DNA of 64,000 nucleotides, taken from assembly GCF_032118995.1 (NCBI RefSeq), contig NC_092660.1:5223501-5287500 (forward strand), read 5' to 3'. Source of the stretch: Asterias amurensis. Taxonomy: Eukaryota > Echinodermata > Asteroidea > Forcipulatida > Asteriidae. Below the pieces are notes generated by a model. The model was not told the DNA's origin. It saw only the letters and a program-made list of their open reading frames with translations, and did no database searches. Shown piece after piece: positions 1-10,858 of the stretch. Made by a program: the position numbers and the translations under genes. How positions within the stretch are numbered: the first letter of the stretch is position 1; each line of letters begins with the position of its first letter.

Positions 1-1802
1 GTCTTCCTTTCAGGTTTAAATTAATTTCTTCTGTCGAGTCTTTAAGTCCGAAGTGAACTTGCTGTGCTGACCTTTGTTGACCTCTTTTGTTAATTCTGGG
101 TGGTCCTTGTCATGAGAGTTGGAGTCCACAGAAGGGGTGTGTCGATCTGTAATTCATTCAGTGGGTCTAAAGAAAAATTCTCATGGGAATTTATTTTGCT
201 TTTATTTCATCAACTTGAAAACACTTCTAATTGTTCTCTAGTACATTTTACAAAACTCTTCTTGTATGGAAACTTGATCCATGCAGTGTTCATCAAACCC
301 ACAACATTCTCAGAAGTTTTTTTCCTCTTTTGCTACAAAACGAAAAGCTTGATTGGTTACTTCTCCCCATGATTGCAATTGACTGCAAATTATTTGTTAG
401 TGAAAAAATATGCAGCACAGCAATAACTTTATTTTTGCGATGACTGTCTTTAAATTTGGAAGTGTGAAGGAAACATTGTCTTTATGGAGCAATGGAATAA
501 GATCCCCTTTATTAAAGACAGTGGACACAAATGGAAATTACTTAAAGTTATTGTTAGAAGATAAACTTACTTACTCCGTAACAAGCAACGGAGAGCTGTT
601 GACAGTATAAAACATTATGAAAAACGGCTCCCTCTGAAGTAACATAGTTTTCGAGAAAGAAGTAATTTTCCATGAATTTGATTTCGATACCTCAGAATTA
701 GATTTTTGACCTTCCAAAATCAAGCATCTGAAAGCACACAACTTCGTGTGTCAAGGGTGTATATTATTATCTCCGAACTCTGACGACCAATTGAGTTCAA
801 ATTTTCACAGGTTTGTTATTTGTGCATGTTGAGATACACCAAGTGAGAAGACTGGTATTTGACAATTACCAATAGTGTCCAGTGTCTTTAAATTTGGAAG
901 TGTGATGTTAACGTTTTCTTTATGGACCTATGGAATAAGATCCCCTTTAACTCAACTAAAAGCCACTTATACTCAGATCAGCAGTTTTGCCAGCCATCCC
1001 AAGGCTGCTCTACCAAATACCTGGAGGTAATAGTCCCCCATCATGGAAAGTTAAAAGAGAATTAACGATTGCCCCGAAGAAACAAATCAGTGGCCGGCGA
1101 GACTTCAACTTGCCCAACGTCACGTAGAAATGGGCAGTGGTGTAATTCCGTTTGAACTCTGTAAGCCATGGCTCCCATCCACCTGTCTTCATGAGTACAG
1201 ATTGGGTTACAGGTGCAGCGGAAAGTTCACCTGACCCCAGCCAACCTTTTTTTTCTTCCTTCTTTCGAAGGAGTGAAAATCCTGGGCAGCTCACTGGCCC
1301 CTGTCGACACGGGGTCAATTTAGGCGCACTGTAGGGGTTGGAATGGATAGCGAGCCGCCAACACTATGAAGTGAATCCAAGTGATGGAAACGTAAATAAA
1401 GACCACTTGATGTGGAATGCCCTGGTTACAGGGGGGTGCCACCCCTATTTACACTGTGTAGTATTGGTCTTAAAAAATAAAGGGAAAAGTGAAGGCCACA
1501 TCTTCCATTGCTTGGATTACTAAGGGGTTTATAGGTATTTTCCTTCGAATTAAGATGGCAAAGGTTACTGCCTTTATAGTAAAGATAGGGCATAGGGAAA
1601 TGTCCTCTTTATATAGGTTTTCTTATGTTGGAGGTATGCTAATTTGAGCTGGAAATCCAGTGACTGGCCTCATGATGCAGGTTGCTGCTCCCCTGTCAGG
1701 GATGATCCTACTATTGATCAACACCGATAAATATGAGTTATCAATCAATACAAATCTGGAAAGACGGCTCCATATTTCATGTTCTTTATTTTATCATTTC
1801 AG
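1..1802 (+). other. Patched intron (upstream part) with repeats
   Basis: No Patched exon was recognised before the acceptor ending at 1802, so this stretch is read as intron, with earlier exons lying left of the window. It holds a TTAA-flanked inverted-repeat element (512-891) and a degraded GC-richer patch (about 1085-1450) of unknown origin whose short ORFs match nothing I know. Confidence 0.6.
512..891. mobile_element. TTAA MITE, family 1
   Basis: A 380-bp element starts TTAAAGACAGTGGACAC and ends with the inverted form GTGTCCAGTGTCTTTAA. The interior carries the marker pieces of this family seen throughout the window: 'cggctccctctgaag', 'acaacttcgtgtg' and 'gagatacaccaagtgagaag'. There is no coding capacity. 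It sits between two copies of a roughly 70-bp flank (447-511 and 888-955). Confidence 0.8.
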
Positions 1803-2157
1803 TTACTTCTTCTACGTCTTCTCTGCGTTGATCGTCATCGGGATGTTGAATGGCCTCATCCTGCTCCCCGTAATCCTCTCTCTGATCGGCCCCCCAGCCG
1901 AGGTACGCCCACTGAACAACGCCACCCGACTCACCACCCCGACCCCACCTCCTACACCGCCGATGGAGAGGAGCAGTGCCTCCATGCAGGGCCGGCAGCG
2001 CCCGGGCAGAAGGAGAGGCTGGGAGGACGAATACAACGGGTCGCAGTCGTCTGTTGGCGACAGCGCCATGTATCGTGGATACGGCGGAGAAAGGATCGAG
2101 GTTCATCCACCTGAGGTGGTTGTGCAGACGATGTGCCATGAACCAAGAAGACAAGAG
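1803..2157 (+). CDS. ptch: Patched, penultimate coding exon
   Basis: This exon encodes the last transmembrane segment and the start of the cytoplasmic tail of Patched, the 12-pass Hedgehog receptor that represses Smoothened. The acceptor is 'atcatttcag' ending at 1802 and the donor is gag|gtaggg at 2158. It reads YFFYVFSALIVIGMLNGL, then LILLPVILSLIGPPAEVRP, which is the diagnostic Patched block (hydrophobic helix, GVLNGL-like turn, LLPV, then GP-x-EV). A proline/threonine-rich linker follows (PTPPPTPP), then a charged tail. The exon starts in the third codon position and ends in phase 0. Dispatched and NPC1 are relatives, but the GPP-AEV stretch and the tail motif in the next exon favour Patched. 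Confidence 0.93.
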
Positions 2158-2627
2158 GTAGGGAAAAGTTCAGGGCACCCTTCCAAGAAAGTCCAAATGA
2201 ATTTTAACTGGTTTTTAAAGGCAGATGCATGTAGAAAAAGTCCAGGGCAATCTACCAAGAAAGTCCTAATTCATTGTAACTGGATTTCAAAAGGCATGTG
2301 AAAACTAAGATCACAAAACACCCCTCAAATTTAATCAAACTTAATCAGATTTTATGACTAGAGATTTTTAGTTTGTGTAGCTATTTTCAAATCGGATCTG
2401 AATTTGAAGACTTATGTGTTTTTAATTAAAAGGGAAATCCCCTCTAAACCCTTATGATAATTTAAGCATTAGTTTAAGATCGATCAATGCATTTGAAGTA
2501 AAACTTTAGCTACCTTCTAAAGGTACTTTGAAAAAAGTTACTTCGCATTCCTTATGTTTTAGTTTGAACACTTCGGATTAATGCACAACATTTAATTCTG
2601 TATTTTTCCCCCTGCTTTTTCTCACAG
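2158..2627 (+). other. Patched last intron
   Basis: A 470-base intron with donor gtaggg and acceptor 'tttttctcacag'. No other feature is visible. A reading frame runs from the upstream exon into it as far as 2301 only because no stop occurs earlier. Confidence 0.85.
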
Positions 2628-2957
2628 GGTAAGCCGCATAAATCACGGCCCCACTGGCCCCACCACCAGTCTCGGGTCCACCATCCTAACATGCCTCACT
2701 ACACATCCTCCTCCTCCTCTTCGCCAAGCCACTCCCCTCAGATGCCTCACCACCAGATGACGACAACCGTCACAGCCACAGCAATGGTGTCCATCCTTCA
2801 CCCCATGTGCGGCGGGGGTGGTAGCGCCGGGGAGCGGACGGACAGCTACAAGTACCACAAGAGGCGGAGAGACCAGACGGAGAAGAAGAGCACGAAGATG
2901 CGGGAGCTCGAAGGGAGAAGAGAAAAAGATGATGGCAACTCGGACTCACCTGTGTAA
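2628..2957 (+). CDS. ptch: Patched, terminal coding exon (cytoplasmic tail)
   Basis: The phase-0 acceptor joins the upstream ...RRQE to GKPHKSRPHWPHHQSR. The exon encodes the end of the intracellular tail: a His/Pro/Ser-rich stretch, then MTTTVTATAMVSILHP, which corresponds to the conserved 'TTVTASASVTVAVHP' block near the C terminus of vertebrate PTCH1, then a very basic, charged end (KYHKRRRDQTEKKSTK) and ...DSPV with a TAA stop at 2955-2957. No PPxY ubiquitin-ligase motif is seen in the visible tail. The tail is much shorter than in vertebrate PTCH1. Confidence 0.9.
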   Translation, partial: GKPHKSRPHWPHHQSRVHHPNMPHYTSSSSSSPSHSPQMPHHQMTTTVTATAMVSILHPMCGGGGSAGERTDSYKYHKRRRDQTEKKSTKMRELEGRREKDDGNSDSPV

Positions 2958-3790
2958 ATAAAAAAGGTCAGTTGGAGGGCCAGGGAAAAAATGGCAGGCA
3001 TACAAAAAGAGGTGTAGTCTGGGGGGAATAAACGTCTGGCATGTTGGGGGGAAAAAACCAGCTGGTATGTTGGGGTAAAATTAGCGCTAAGGGGTTCAAT
3101 TCAATACCTTCTCAGCCCTCTAATATGTTTCCATTTATACACCTGGGTTGAGAGAAGCATTTATGGTTCAGTGCCTTACTGAAGGACACAAGTGTCATGA
3201 TCTGGAATTGAACCCACACTCTGATGACTTAGCCATCAGAACTCTAGTCCCAAGCAGTAGACCATTAATTGGCCACACACACAAAAGACCATGCCTGTTT
3301 GAGGAGAGAGGAAATTATAAAATTGAACTTTCAATAAGTTTGTTAAAAAAAAGCACCAGATTCAAAGCATCCAGCCGAAGATTACTTTACTCTAATTTTA
3401 TTTGCCACTTTATCTTTTCTTATAGATACTAACGCAGCTGCTATGCTAAGGACTGGCACAAACCAGGTCGTTTCGTGACCTCAAGACCTGACCTTTGACA
3501 CGTCGACAAGGCACCACGTAAACACTGCCCTGGTATTGAGCAGCAACACTGTACAGATAACGGTTTTACCTACTTGGGAGTGTAAAGATTCTATGAATAT
3601 TTATTTATGCTAATAGCAAGTTAACCTTAAGTGTATCTTATGAATATTAAACAGTGTTTTTTTTTTTGTATATGAAAAGCAATTTGTTTGTTTGACTGGT
3701 ATTGATATATTACTCAATGCTTATGCGTCAAAAACACTCTATATATAAATATTAAAATGTATGAATAAAGAAGAGGACATAGGAGGTCAT
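2958..3790 (+). other. ptch: Probable Patched 3' UTR
   Basis: Non-coding sequence follows the stop. An AATAAA lies at 3764-3769 just before an AT-rich run, giving a plausible 3' end near 3790. An internal pyrimidine tract ending in AG (about 3425) could instead mark an intron in the UTR. The stretch includes a SINE-like remnant at 3150-3265. Confidence 0.5.
3150..3265 (-). repeat. Degraded tRNA-derived SINE piece
   Basis: 'gccttactgaaggacacaag', then 'gaattgaacccacactctg' and 'gaactctagtcc', resemble the reverse complement of a tRNA-like promoter (B-box 'gggttcaattc') as found in dispersed marine-invertebrate SINEs. It is too decayed to be a tRNA gene. A related fragment lies near 21,808-21,850. 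Confidence 0.45.
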
Positions 3791-4122
3791 GTATTATAAC
3801 TATTATATTATTATTAAAAAGACTCAGTAATTTTTTTTTTGCCAAGTTGTAAGTACATGTTTTATAGGTTTATCACTGTATATACTGATTTTAAAAAAAG
3901 TGAAAGCTATGGCTGGGATTGTACAGAGTAAAATTTCCCTGGTTTTATTACCAGCGAAAATACTTAAGATATTTTGTCGGCAGGTTTTCCTTGCATGGGG
4001 AAACTTTACCTTCCCCACTTTAAATTTTAAGGATGTTTTTTAATAGTTTGTTCACGAAGAAATCCCATTTCACAGAGTTCTGTGTTCTAAGTGTGTCTCT
4101 TTTTAGACACGAATGAACATCA

Positions 4123-4403
4123 GGGCCCAATTTCATAGCGCTGCTTAGCGGCCGATTTTGTGCTTACTGTGCAATTTCGGTTTCATAGCGCTGCTAACCT
4201 TAAGCACACAAAAAGGCATGCCAACCTTCCGGTGCTTACCGCACAAAAATAAATGACGTCACAATGCAAATCCATGGTAAACACAGAAGATGGCCGCCCA
4301 ATTTGTTTGCTAATCTGTGAAATACGCTTAGGCTTAAGCAAATTTTTCTGCTACAGTAAGCATGAAAATTTGCTTACCGTTAACAGCCTATGAAATTGGG
4401 CCC
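4123..4403. mobile_element. MITE with 'gggcccaatttcatag' ends
   Basis: A 281-bp element bounded by GGGCCCAATTTCATAG and its exact inverse CTATGAAATTGGGCCC. The interior repeats 'tttcatagcgctgct' and 'taagca' words. Partial relatives occur at about 17,668-17,850, 18,186-18,290, 21,619-21,810, 22,770-22,990 and 29,030-29,075. Confidence 0.75.
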
Positions 4404-5436
4404 GGTAACCTGACTTACGTCACTTTTGTCACACATAATGACAGTAGAAGTGACATCACCTTGATGTTGGTTACCAGTCTTGTTTGGGTTTCACTTGATT
4501 GTCTGGAAGTTAAAAACAAAAAACAAAATGCTTCTCTCATTTAATAGCATTAATCTCGATCTGTTCTGATTTTCCTCCCAAATGGAGGATGTTATCTGTT
4601 TTGGCCACCAAGTAAATTTTACACGAGAAACTCGCATCAACTTCATTTGAATTTGTCAAAAAAGTTGTTTTTTTGTCGAAACAGTTTTTATTTTTTTTAT
4701 TTTTTTTAATTACTTTTTTTACAAAACGAGTACAACCATAGACTGTGTCTTCTAAAATCCAAGTTGTTAACTCAACTTTCATTGTTTTTTAAGTTACCTA
4801 CCTCCTGAACACAGTGGATTACTCTGGCCAACATTTGGCCCAATTATATTGAACCAGCTGTGAGGAATGGATCATTTCTATAATGGGGGTGTTTTATTGA
4901 TTGCCAAAATAATATTTTAAACAAAAAATGTGTATACTGTGTATAGTCAGTATTATTTTTATTATACATTTTTTAAGTACCATAATTGTGTTGAAATGTC
5001 ATGATATATTGTCGTACAGTAAGAAGGAGAACAAACAAACAGTTGTATATAATGTAGTACAGTTGTAATTAACAAACATTTTTTTCAATATCAGGTATTT
5101 ATACTTGATTATATTTTACAGCTCGCAGGTGTGTGTTAATATTTAACCAAATCAGCTGTCGTTTTCAGAAGACAAACCATATTTATTATGACCTCATTGA
5201 TGTTTTTTTTTCTTTTGCCAAATGAGTGGTGAAACAATTTAACTTTCACATCTGACCGAATCGTTTGTGAAAACCCCTCTGCCAGAGCCCCGCCCCCCAT
5301 GGATTAACCACAATTATTACATCAATTTATGTTTGTCATTTTCAAACTGAAATTTTGCACGATTCTTTCAGATTTGTCTAAGTTTCATCCAATTCCGCCT
5401 TTCTCTAATGTACAGGGCCCAATTACATGTAGCTTC
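4404..5436. other. Intergenic, nothing recognised
   Basis: AT-rich DNA with poly-T runs near 4690-4720. No splice-bounded coding exon and no repeat structure was seen. Confidence 0.5.
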
Positions 5437-5828
5437 TTAAAGGCAGTGGACACTATTGGTAATTACTCAAAATAGCTATTAGCATAAAACCTTTATTGAT
5501 TACGATACGAGTAATGGGGAGATGTTGATGGTATAAGACATTGTGAGAAAAGGCTCCCTCTGAAGTGCCATAGTTTTCGTGAAAGAAGAAATTTTCCTCG
5601 AATTTGATTTCGAGACCTCAAATTTAGAACTTGAGGTCCCGAAATCAACCATCTAAACGCACACAACTTCGTGTGACAAGGGTGGTTTTTTCTTTCAATA
5701 TTATCTCGCAAGTTCGATGACCGATTGAGCTCAAATTTTCACAGGTTTGTTATTTTATGCATTTGTTGAGATACACCAACTGTGAAGGCTAGTCTTTGAC
5801 AATTACCAATAGTGTCCACTGCCTTTAA
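5437..5828. mobile_element. TTAA MITE, family 1
   Basis: A well-preserved 392-bp copy: TTAAAGGCAGTGGACACTA at the left and the inverted TAGTGTCCACTGCCTTTAA at the right. TTAA is present on both sides, consistent with TTAA target duplication as in piggyBac-type elements. No transposase is present. Confidence 0.85.
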
Positions 5829-6664
5829 GTGCGATTAAATATCATCTGAAAAGCAAAGAGGGATGTCACAAACATATTACTATGGTAATAATTATTGACA
5901 ACTCATCTTAGTCCTTGTGAAATCGAGCTATGGTTGCTGTTTTAAAAAACTACAAGAAGTTCAATAATATTATTTCCCATAAGGTTTGATGTGGTGACCC
6001 TTTCTTGTTCCAACTGTCAAACGATGATAAAGAGAAACAATTCTAAACAGCCAAAGTCACAATAATTATTTCTAATGTACATAAACTGTGCAGGTTAACA
6101 TTTTTAAGTGAAGATATATTTTTTTAGGTATCACAATTTTCAGCATTATTCTATTATATAGAAACAAACAAGTTTTATAATAAAATAAATGTTAAAATGG
6201 GCATCTTCTTGTGTCCAGTTCTTTGCTACATTTGTATGATTTAAGTAAACAATTGTAGATTGTTCATACCGTATTTAATTGTAAGTTAAGTATACAAAGT
6301 TGTACAACACTATCTGTGGTGAACTTAAAACTTGTACAAATTATTTCGTAACACTGCCAGCAAATCACCCCTTTACCAACGAGGTGCCAATGGCCCTCGT
6401 TTAGATTAAATACTTAAACAGATCAGAGGACTAGGAGAGAAGTCTACCAAGGAAGTGTAGTAAACGTTCACCGCGAGGTGATAATTTGTGGAGTTGATAT
6501 TAATTAGATATATCTCAGGTATTTAAAAAAAATTGTATTCATCCAAGATATTGTGCGCATTGAACCAAAGTAACTTCAAAAAATTACTTGTTCAGTTTTT
6601 TGTAATTACATCGATGGGAATGCTACAATAATCTTATTTTAAAATGTGTAGATTTGTTTTCTAC
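5829..6664. other. Intergenic, nothing recognised
   Basis: AT-rich non-coding sequence with an isolated AATAAA near 6183. No exon or repeat is supported. Confidence 0.5.
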
Positions 6665-7073
6665 TATAGGTTTTCTCGGTCAAATTTGGAAATTCAGCAG
6701 TCAATTTCATTTCCATGTGTTCGATTTAAAGCTGTTCTGCCTCTCCAGTTGTTACTGCGTTTCAAAGTTAGAATCCGGCCATTCAATTTCGTTTTGAGTC
6801 GAGACAAATGTCTTTAGCACTCTGTTCAATTTAGCGTATCAACATTCTTTTTTCGTGTCACACACGCCTCAAGAACAGGTTGAATGCTGCTTTGATGAAT
6901 TGCTAAATTGAATGATTATTTTGTTAAATCGAATGACGCAACATTACATTTGACTAATAAAAATACAACGGAATCGAATGACCCTTTTCAGTAGCATTCG
7001 ATTTCGACTAAAATATATTAGCCTGATGGTTAAATTGGCTGCTCATTTTCCGAAATTGACCGAGAAAACCTAT
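6665..7073. mobile_element. Inverted-repeat element, about 410 bp
   Basis: The left end 'tataggttttctcggtcaaa' matches the inverse of the right end 'gaccgagaaaacctata'. The similarity continues further inward in weaker form. No ORF. Only one copy is seen in the window. Confidence 0.7.
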
Positions 7074-7793
7074 ATTTATTGTCATGCCCAACTTGTTCTG
7101 GTGTTAACATTTTGGCGGGAAAGGACATTATGGTCGAATTAAAGTATTTTGAAGTTTCAATGGTTCGTGCTATTTTGATTGATCAGCATTTTGTATATTA
7201 ATAATTTTGTAATTCCCACGCTCGTGTAAAAATGATCGTTTTATTAATAATTTATCATCACTACAAAAGCAAAATTTGGGGAAATCAAAACAATATTGTT
7301 ATAAAATTGTTTTTTTTATTCAAATAATTATATAAATCATCAACTAATATAGCGACTGTGAGGTTTGTAATCACTGTTGGTTTTCATCAGATATGGTTTT
7401 CTAAAATTGTAAAGGTGGGTTTTCGAACATAAATTTTGTGTAACATGTTCGACAATGCAATTGGTTCGGAAAAATATCCTTAATGTCACGTACCAACTCT
7501 TGGTGTTTTTTTACATTTATTAAACAAATAAACGAAAAACATGAGAAAATGTTGAAACATTCTTTTGCAAGTTATTTTTGTTTGTGCGTTTTCCTTGAAG
7601 CTTATCGAAAAGAAATACCTAAAAAGTGACGTTGATATTCGTCACATTCGACATTATTTTAGACAGCCGTTTTGAGAGTTTATGTTGCCATTTTGTTGTT
7701 CATTACGAACATAGGCGCAAGGCATCTGGGTGAAAACAATGCGACTGATTCCTACAAGCTGTATGTACTATGGCATAGAAGGAAGTTGTTTTG
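7074..7793. other. Intergenic, nothing recognised
   Basis: AT-rich, no supported feature. Confidence 0.5.
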
Positions 7794-8174
7794 TTAAAGG
7801 AACACGTTGCCTTGGATCGGACGAGTTGGTCTATAAAAAAGCGTTTGTAACCGTTTGTTATAAAATGCATATGGTTGGAAAGATAATTTAAAAGTAGAAT
7901 ACAATGATCCACACAAGTTTGCCTCGAAATTGCGTGGTTTTCCTTTTACTGTGCGAACTAACACGGTCGGCCATTTATGGGAGTCAAAAATTTGACTCCC
8001 ATAAATGGCCGACCGTGTTAGCCGACGAGGTAAAAGGAAAACCGTGCAATTTCGAGGCATGTTTGTGTGGATTATTGTATTCTACTTTTACAGCATCTTT
8101 CTACCCATATGCATATTATAACAAACGCTTTTCAAAGACCAACTCGACCGATCCAAGGCAATGTGTTCCTTTAA
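7794..8174. mobile_element. TTAA MITE, family 2 (long hairpin)
   Basis: A 381-bp near-perfect palindrome begins TTAAAGGAACACGTTGCC and ends with its inverse. Its centre is 'gggagtcaaaaatttgactccc' in two halves, flanked by 'cggccatttatg' and its inverse. The transcript would be one long hairpin. It shares its right TTAA (8171-8174) with the next element. Confidence 0.88.
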
Positions 8175-8563
8175 AGGTAGTGGACACTAATGGTAATTAC
8201 TCAAAATAGTTATTGGCATAAAAACCTTACTTGGTAACGAGTAATGGGGAGAGGTTGATAGTATAAAACATTATGAGAAACGGCTCCCTCTGAAGTGACG
8301 TAGTTTTGGAGAAAGAAGTATTTTTCCACGAAATTGATTTCGAGATCTCAAGTTTAGAACTTGAGGTCTCGAAATCAAGCATCCGAAAGCAAACAACTTC
8401 GTGTGACAAGGGTGTTTTTTTTTTCTTTCATAGTTATCTCGCAACTCCGACGACCGATCGCGCTCAAATTTTCACAGGTTTGTTATTTTATGCATATGTT
8501 GAGATACACCAAGTGAGAAGACTGGTCTTCTTGACAATTACCAATATTGTCCACTGTCTTTAA
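8171..8563. mobile_element. TTAA MITE, family 1, abutting family 2
   Basis: TTAAAGGTAGTGGACAC on the left and CCACTGTCTTTAA on the right. The left TTAA is the right TTAA of the family 2 element, so one inserted exactly at the edge of the other. Confidence 0.85.
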
Positions 8564-8812
8564 GATGATTTGTCCCCGTCAAGGGAACTCGGCAAACTCC
8601 CACAAGGTGATACACACACAAAGCTGGCAACAGCCATTCTCTTCATAACTAACCTTGATCAATTTTTCATCCGGAACGTCATCATTGTAAATTGCAAAAA
8701 AAAAAAAAAAAATAATCAGAAAGAGCTTTGACAAAATAATTTTGATTTTTAAAATATGATCATCCAACTTCAATACCGTATTGTAGTATCCTCCACTAAA
8801 CTGCCGTTGAGA

Positions 8813-9082
8813 TTAAAGGAACACGTGGCCTGCCGCCGCCTTGGATCGGTCGAGTTGGTCTTTGAAAAGCGTTTGTAACCGTTTGTTGTAAAATGCACAT
8901 GATTAGAAAGGTATTACGAATATACTGATCCACACAAGTATCACTCGAAATTGCGTGGTTTTCCTTTTACCTCGTCGACCATTGGGAGCCAAGTTTTATG
9001 GGAGTCAAATATAAATGGTCGACCGTGTTAGATCGCAAAGTAAAGACCAACTCGACCAATCCAAGGCAACGTGTTCCTTTAA
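8813..9082. mobile_element. TTAA MITE, family 2, internally deleted
   Basis: The termini TTAAAGGAACACG and CGTGTTCCTTTAA are both kept, but the copy is 270 bp, about 110 bp shorter than the others. One arm of the hairpin is reduced. Confidence 0.8.
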
Positions 9083-9632
9083 ATATTTTTGATAAAAACA
9101 CACAACGGCTGTTTGAATTCAAAAGCCCAGGCGCGTTAATTTTGTTATAAGTATTGTTTCGTTTCCCTGTTTGTATTATGGAGGTTTTTTTATACGATCT
9201 GTGATTTATGTCCCTTTGCGGGAACGTTTAGGAACATTTTCTTTGCCTTCCAAATATATTGGATGAGCTAACATTTTCCATTAAAAAAAACTGTCAAGTT
9301 CGGCCGGTTTGATTATCGAAACAATAATTTTTGTAATCGTTTTTAACCGTTAGCTATTGGTATACATAATAGTATGACAGGTATTTAAACAGATTTTTAG
9401 TGTCTGGTAAACTTTTGACTATAGATGCAAACTTAATGTTGTTATCTGCAAAACATTTCAGAGTTATTTCAGAGTTATTTAATTACTATGTTGAGATTGT
9501 TCTTCTCAATACTAAAAGTAACAATAAAATTCAAAACGAAGTTATGTTTTGTTGTCCAGTGGGACATATTATTGTGGTGTTTCTGTTGAATTTAGACTGG
9601 ATTTATCACCTGTCATACAAATTAATTATTCA
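9083..9632. other. Intergenic, nothing recognised
   Basis: AT-rich, with one 78-codon chance ORF (9400-9636) that runs into a MITE. No supported gene. Confidence 0.5.
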
Positions 9633-9992
9633 TTAAAGATGCTGTCAGATTTTTTACCGATTTGACCCAAACATTTTGATTTAAAATTTTGATAGGGGTC
9701 GAGAAAGTTACAAGTTTTCATCTGAGCCATTGCTCGAAAAAGTCCGCCAATTATTAGTCGCAGTGAACTAAAGTGCTCAAAATAGTTTTTGTCGGGATCC
9801 CGACAATGTATCACGTGACCAATTCTTATGTGTTTTACAAGAAACGATTTAAATTTTTGTCATGGTTCCTGACCATTAAAAGTAAAAGTTAAACTTTGTT
9901 TTCGTTAGAGCGGGTGATACTCTTTGAAATACCATTCACTCAAAGCATCTATTTTTAACGTTTGGGGCCAAAATCTGACATAGCATCTTTAA
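9633..9992. mobile_element. TTAA MITE, family 3
   Basis: A 360-bp element from TTAAAGATGCTGTCAGATTT to AAATCTGACATAGCATCTTTAA (imperfect inverses). It contains the internal palindrome 'gtcgggatcccgac' and a conserved 'atcacgtgaccaattct'. A second copy is at 13,266-13,626. Confidence 0.85.
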
Positions 9993-10699
9993 ATCGTCCA
10001 GTGTGTAACAATGGAAGTTGTGAGTATTTGAACCAACCAATGGGTAGCACCCTCTGAGCACGTCATTTTGCTCGCAAGGTGCGAGTAGTAGGCATAATGC
10101 ATTCCTTTTGGTCATAATTTTGAATATTATTTGGGTTACGCACAACCAGTGGAGCATACCAAAGAAAAACTAAAAGCTTCGTGCTCTCCTTCTCAGCCAG
10201 TTATAGCGGTTTTGTCCACGCAGGAAGATTAATTTATCATACAAAATCTGAAGAACGTATCTGGCAGAAACGTTTCTCAGATTCAAATTTTAGGGGAGAT
10301 GAATTGATACTATCGAAATATTTTTATGATTTTTTTTTTAAATTATTGCCTCATAATAATTTTGGCGGTGCCAGTAACTTTTCTTTTAAAAACACTCTGC
10401 GGCTCACAAACCTGTGTAAACGGCGGGTAAGGTTCGTTATTCGCTTTTTACATTTTTTTTGCAAGAAATATTTCCTGGTTACCCGGGAAACTCTATTTGT
10501 TTATTGAAAACACGCCCTCGTGCAGGTGTGCGCATAGCAGGTGTTTTACACTGTAAAAGATAATTAATTGGTATGAGAGCGCCCTCTATCTGTTGCTAAG
10601 CATAATCGATTCTACAGCGTCCATTCAGAATCCGCCATACCATTCCATTGCTCTACCACACACACACACACATTCCTTCTCTCTCTCAACCTCTTCAAA
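9993..10699 (+). promoter_or_regulatory. Upstream and 5' UTR region of the M3 peptidase gene
   Basis: The 100 bases before the ATG contain a (CA)n run and a pyrimidine-rich stretch ('ccttctctctctcaacctc') typical of a 5' leader. No TATA box is convincing, and the start site cannot be placed from sequence alone. The rest is repeat-poor AT-rich DNA. Confidence 0.35.
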
Positions 10700-10858
10700 A
10701 TGGCATCCGAACTCTTGAAACAGAACCGTCTCCGCTGGGATTTAACTCCAGAGGACATCAAAACCAAAGCAGAAGAATTGATAAAACAATGTAAGGCGGT
10801 GTACGATGCTGTTGGCTCACTCAACAACGATGCCCTCAACTATGAAAATACTCTGCAG
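10700..10858 (+). CDS. thop1: M3 peptidase exon 1
   Basis: Encodes [20 protein letters not shown] onward, 53 codons ending ...YENTLQ in phase 0, donor cag|gtaaag. The RWDLTPEDI motif is at the start of the mature M3A fold. Confidence 0.93.

Noticed and set aside
1010..1450. ORFs on both strands in a GC-richer patch
   Set aside because: No similarity known to me, no splice context fitting Patched, probably an old repeat.
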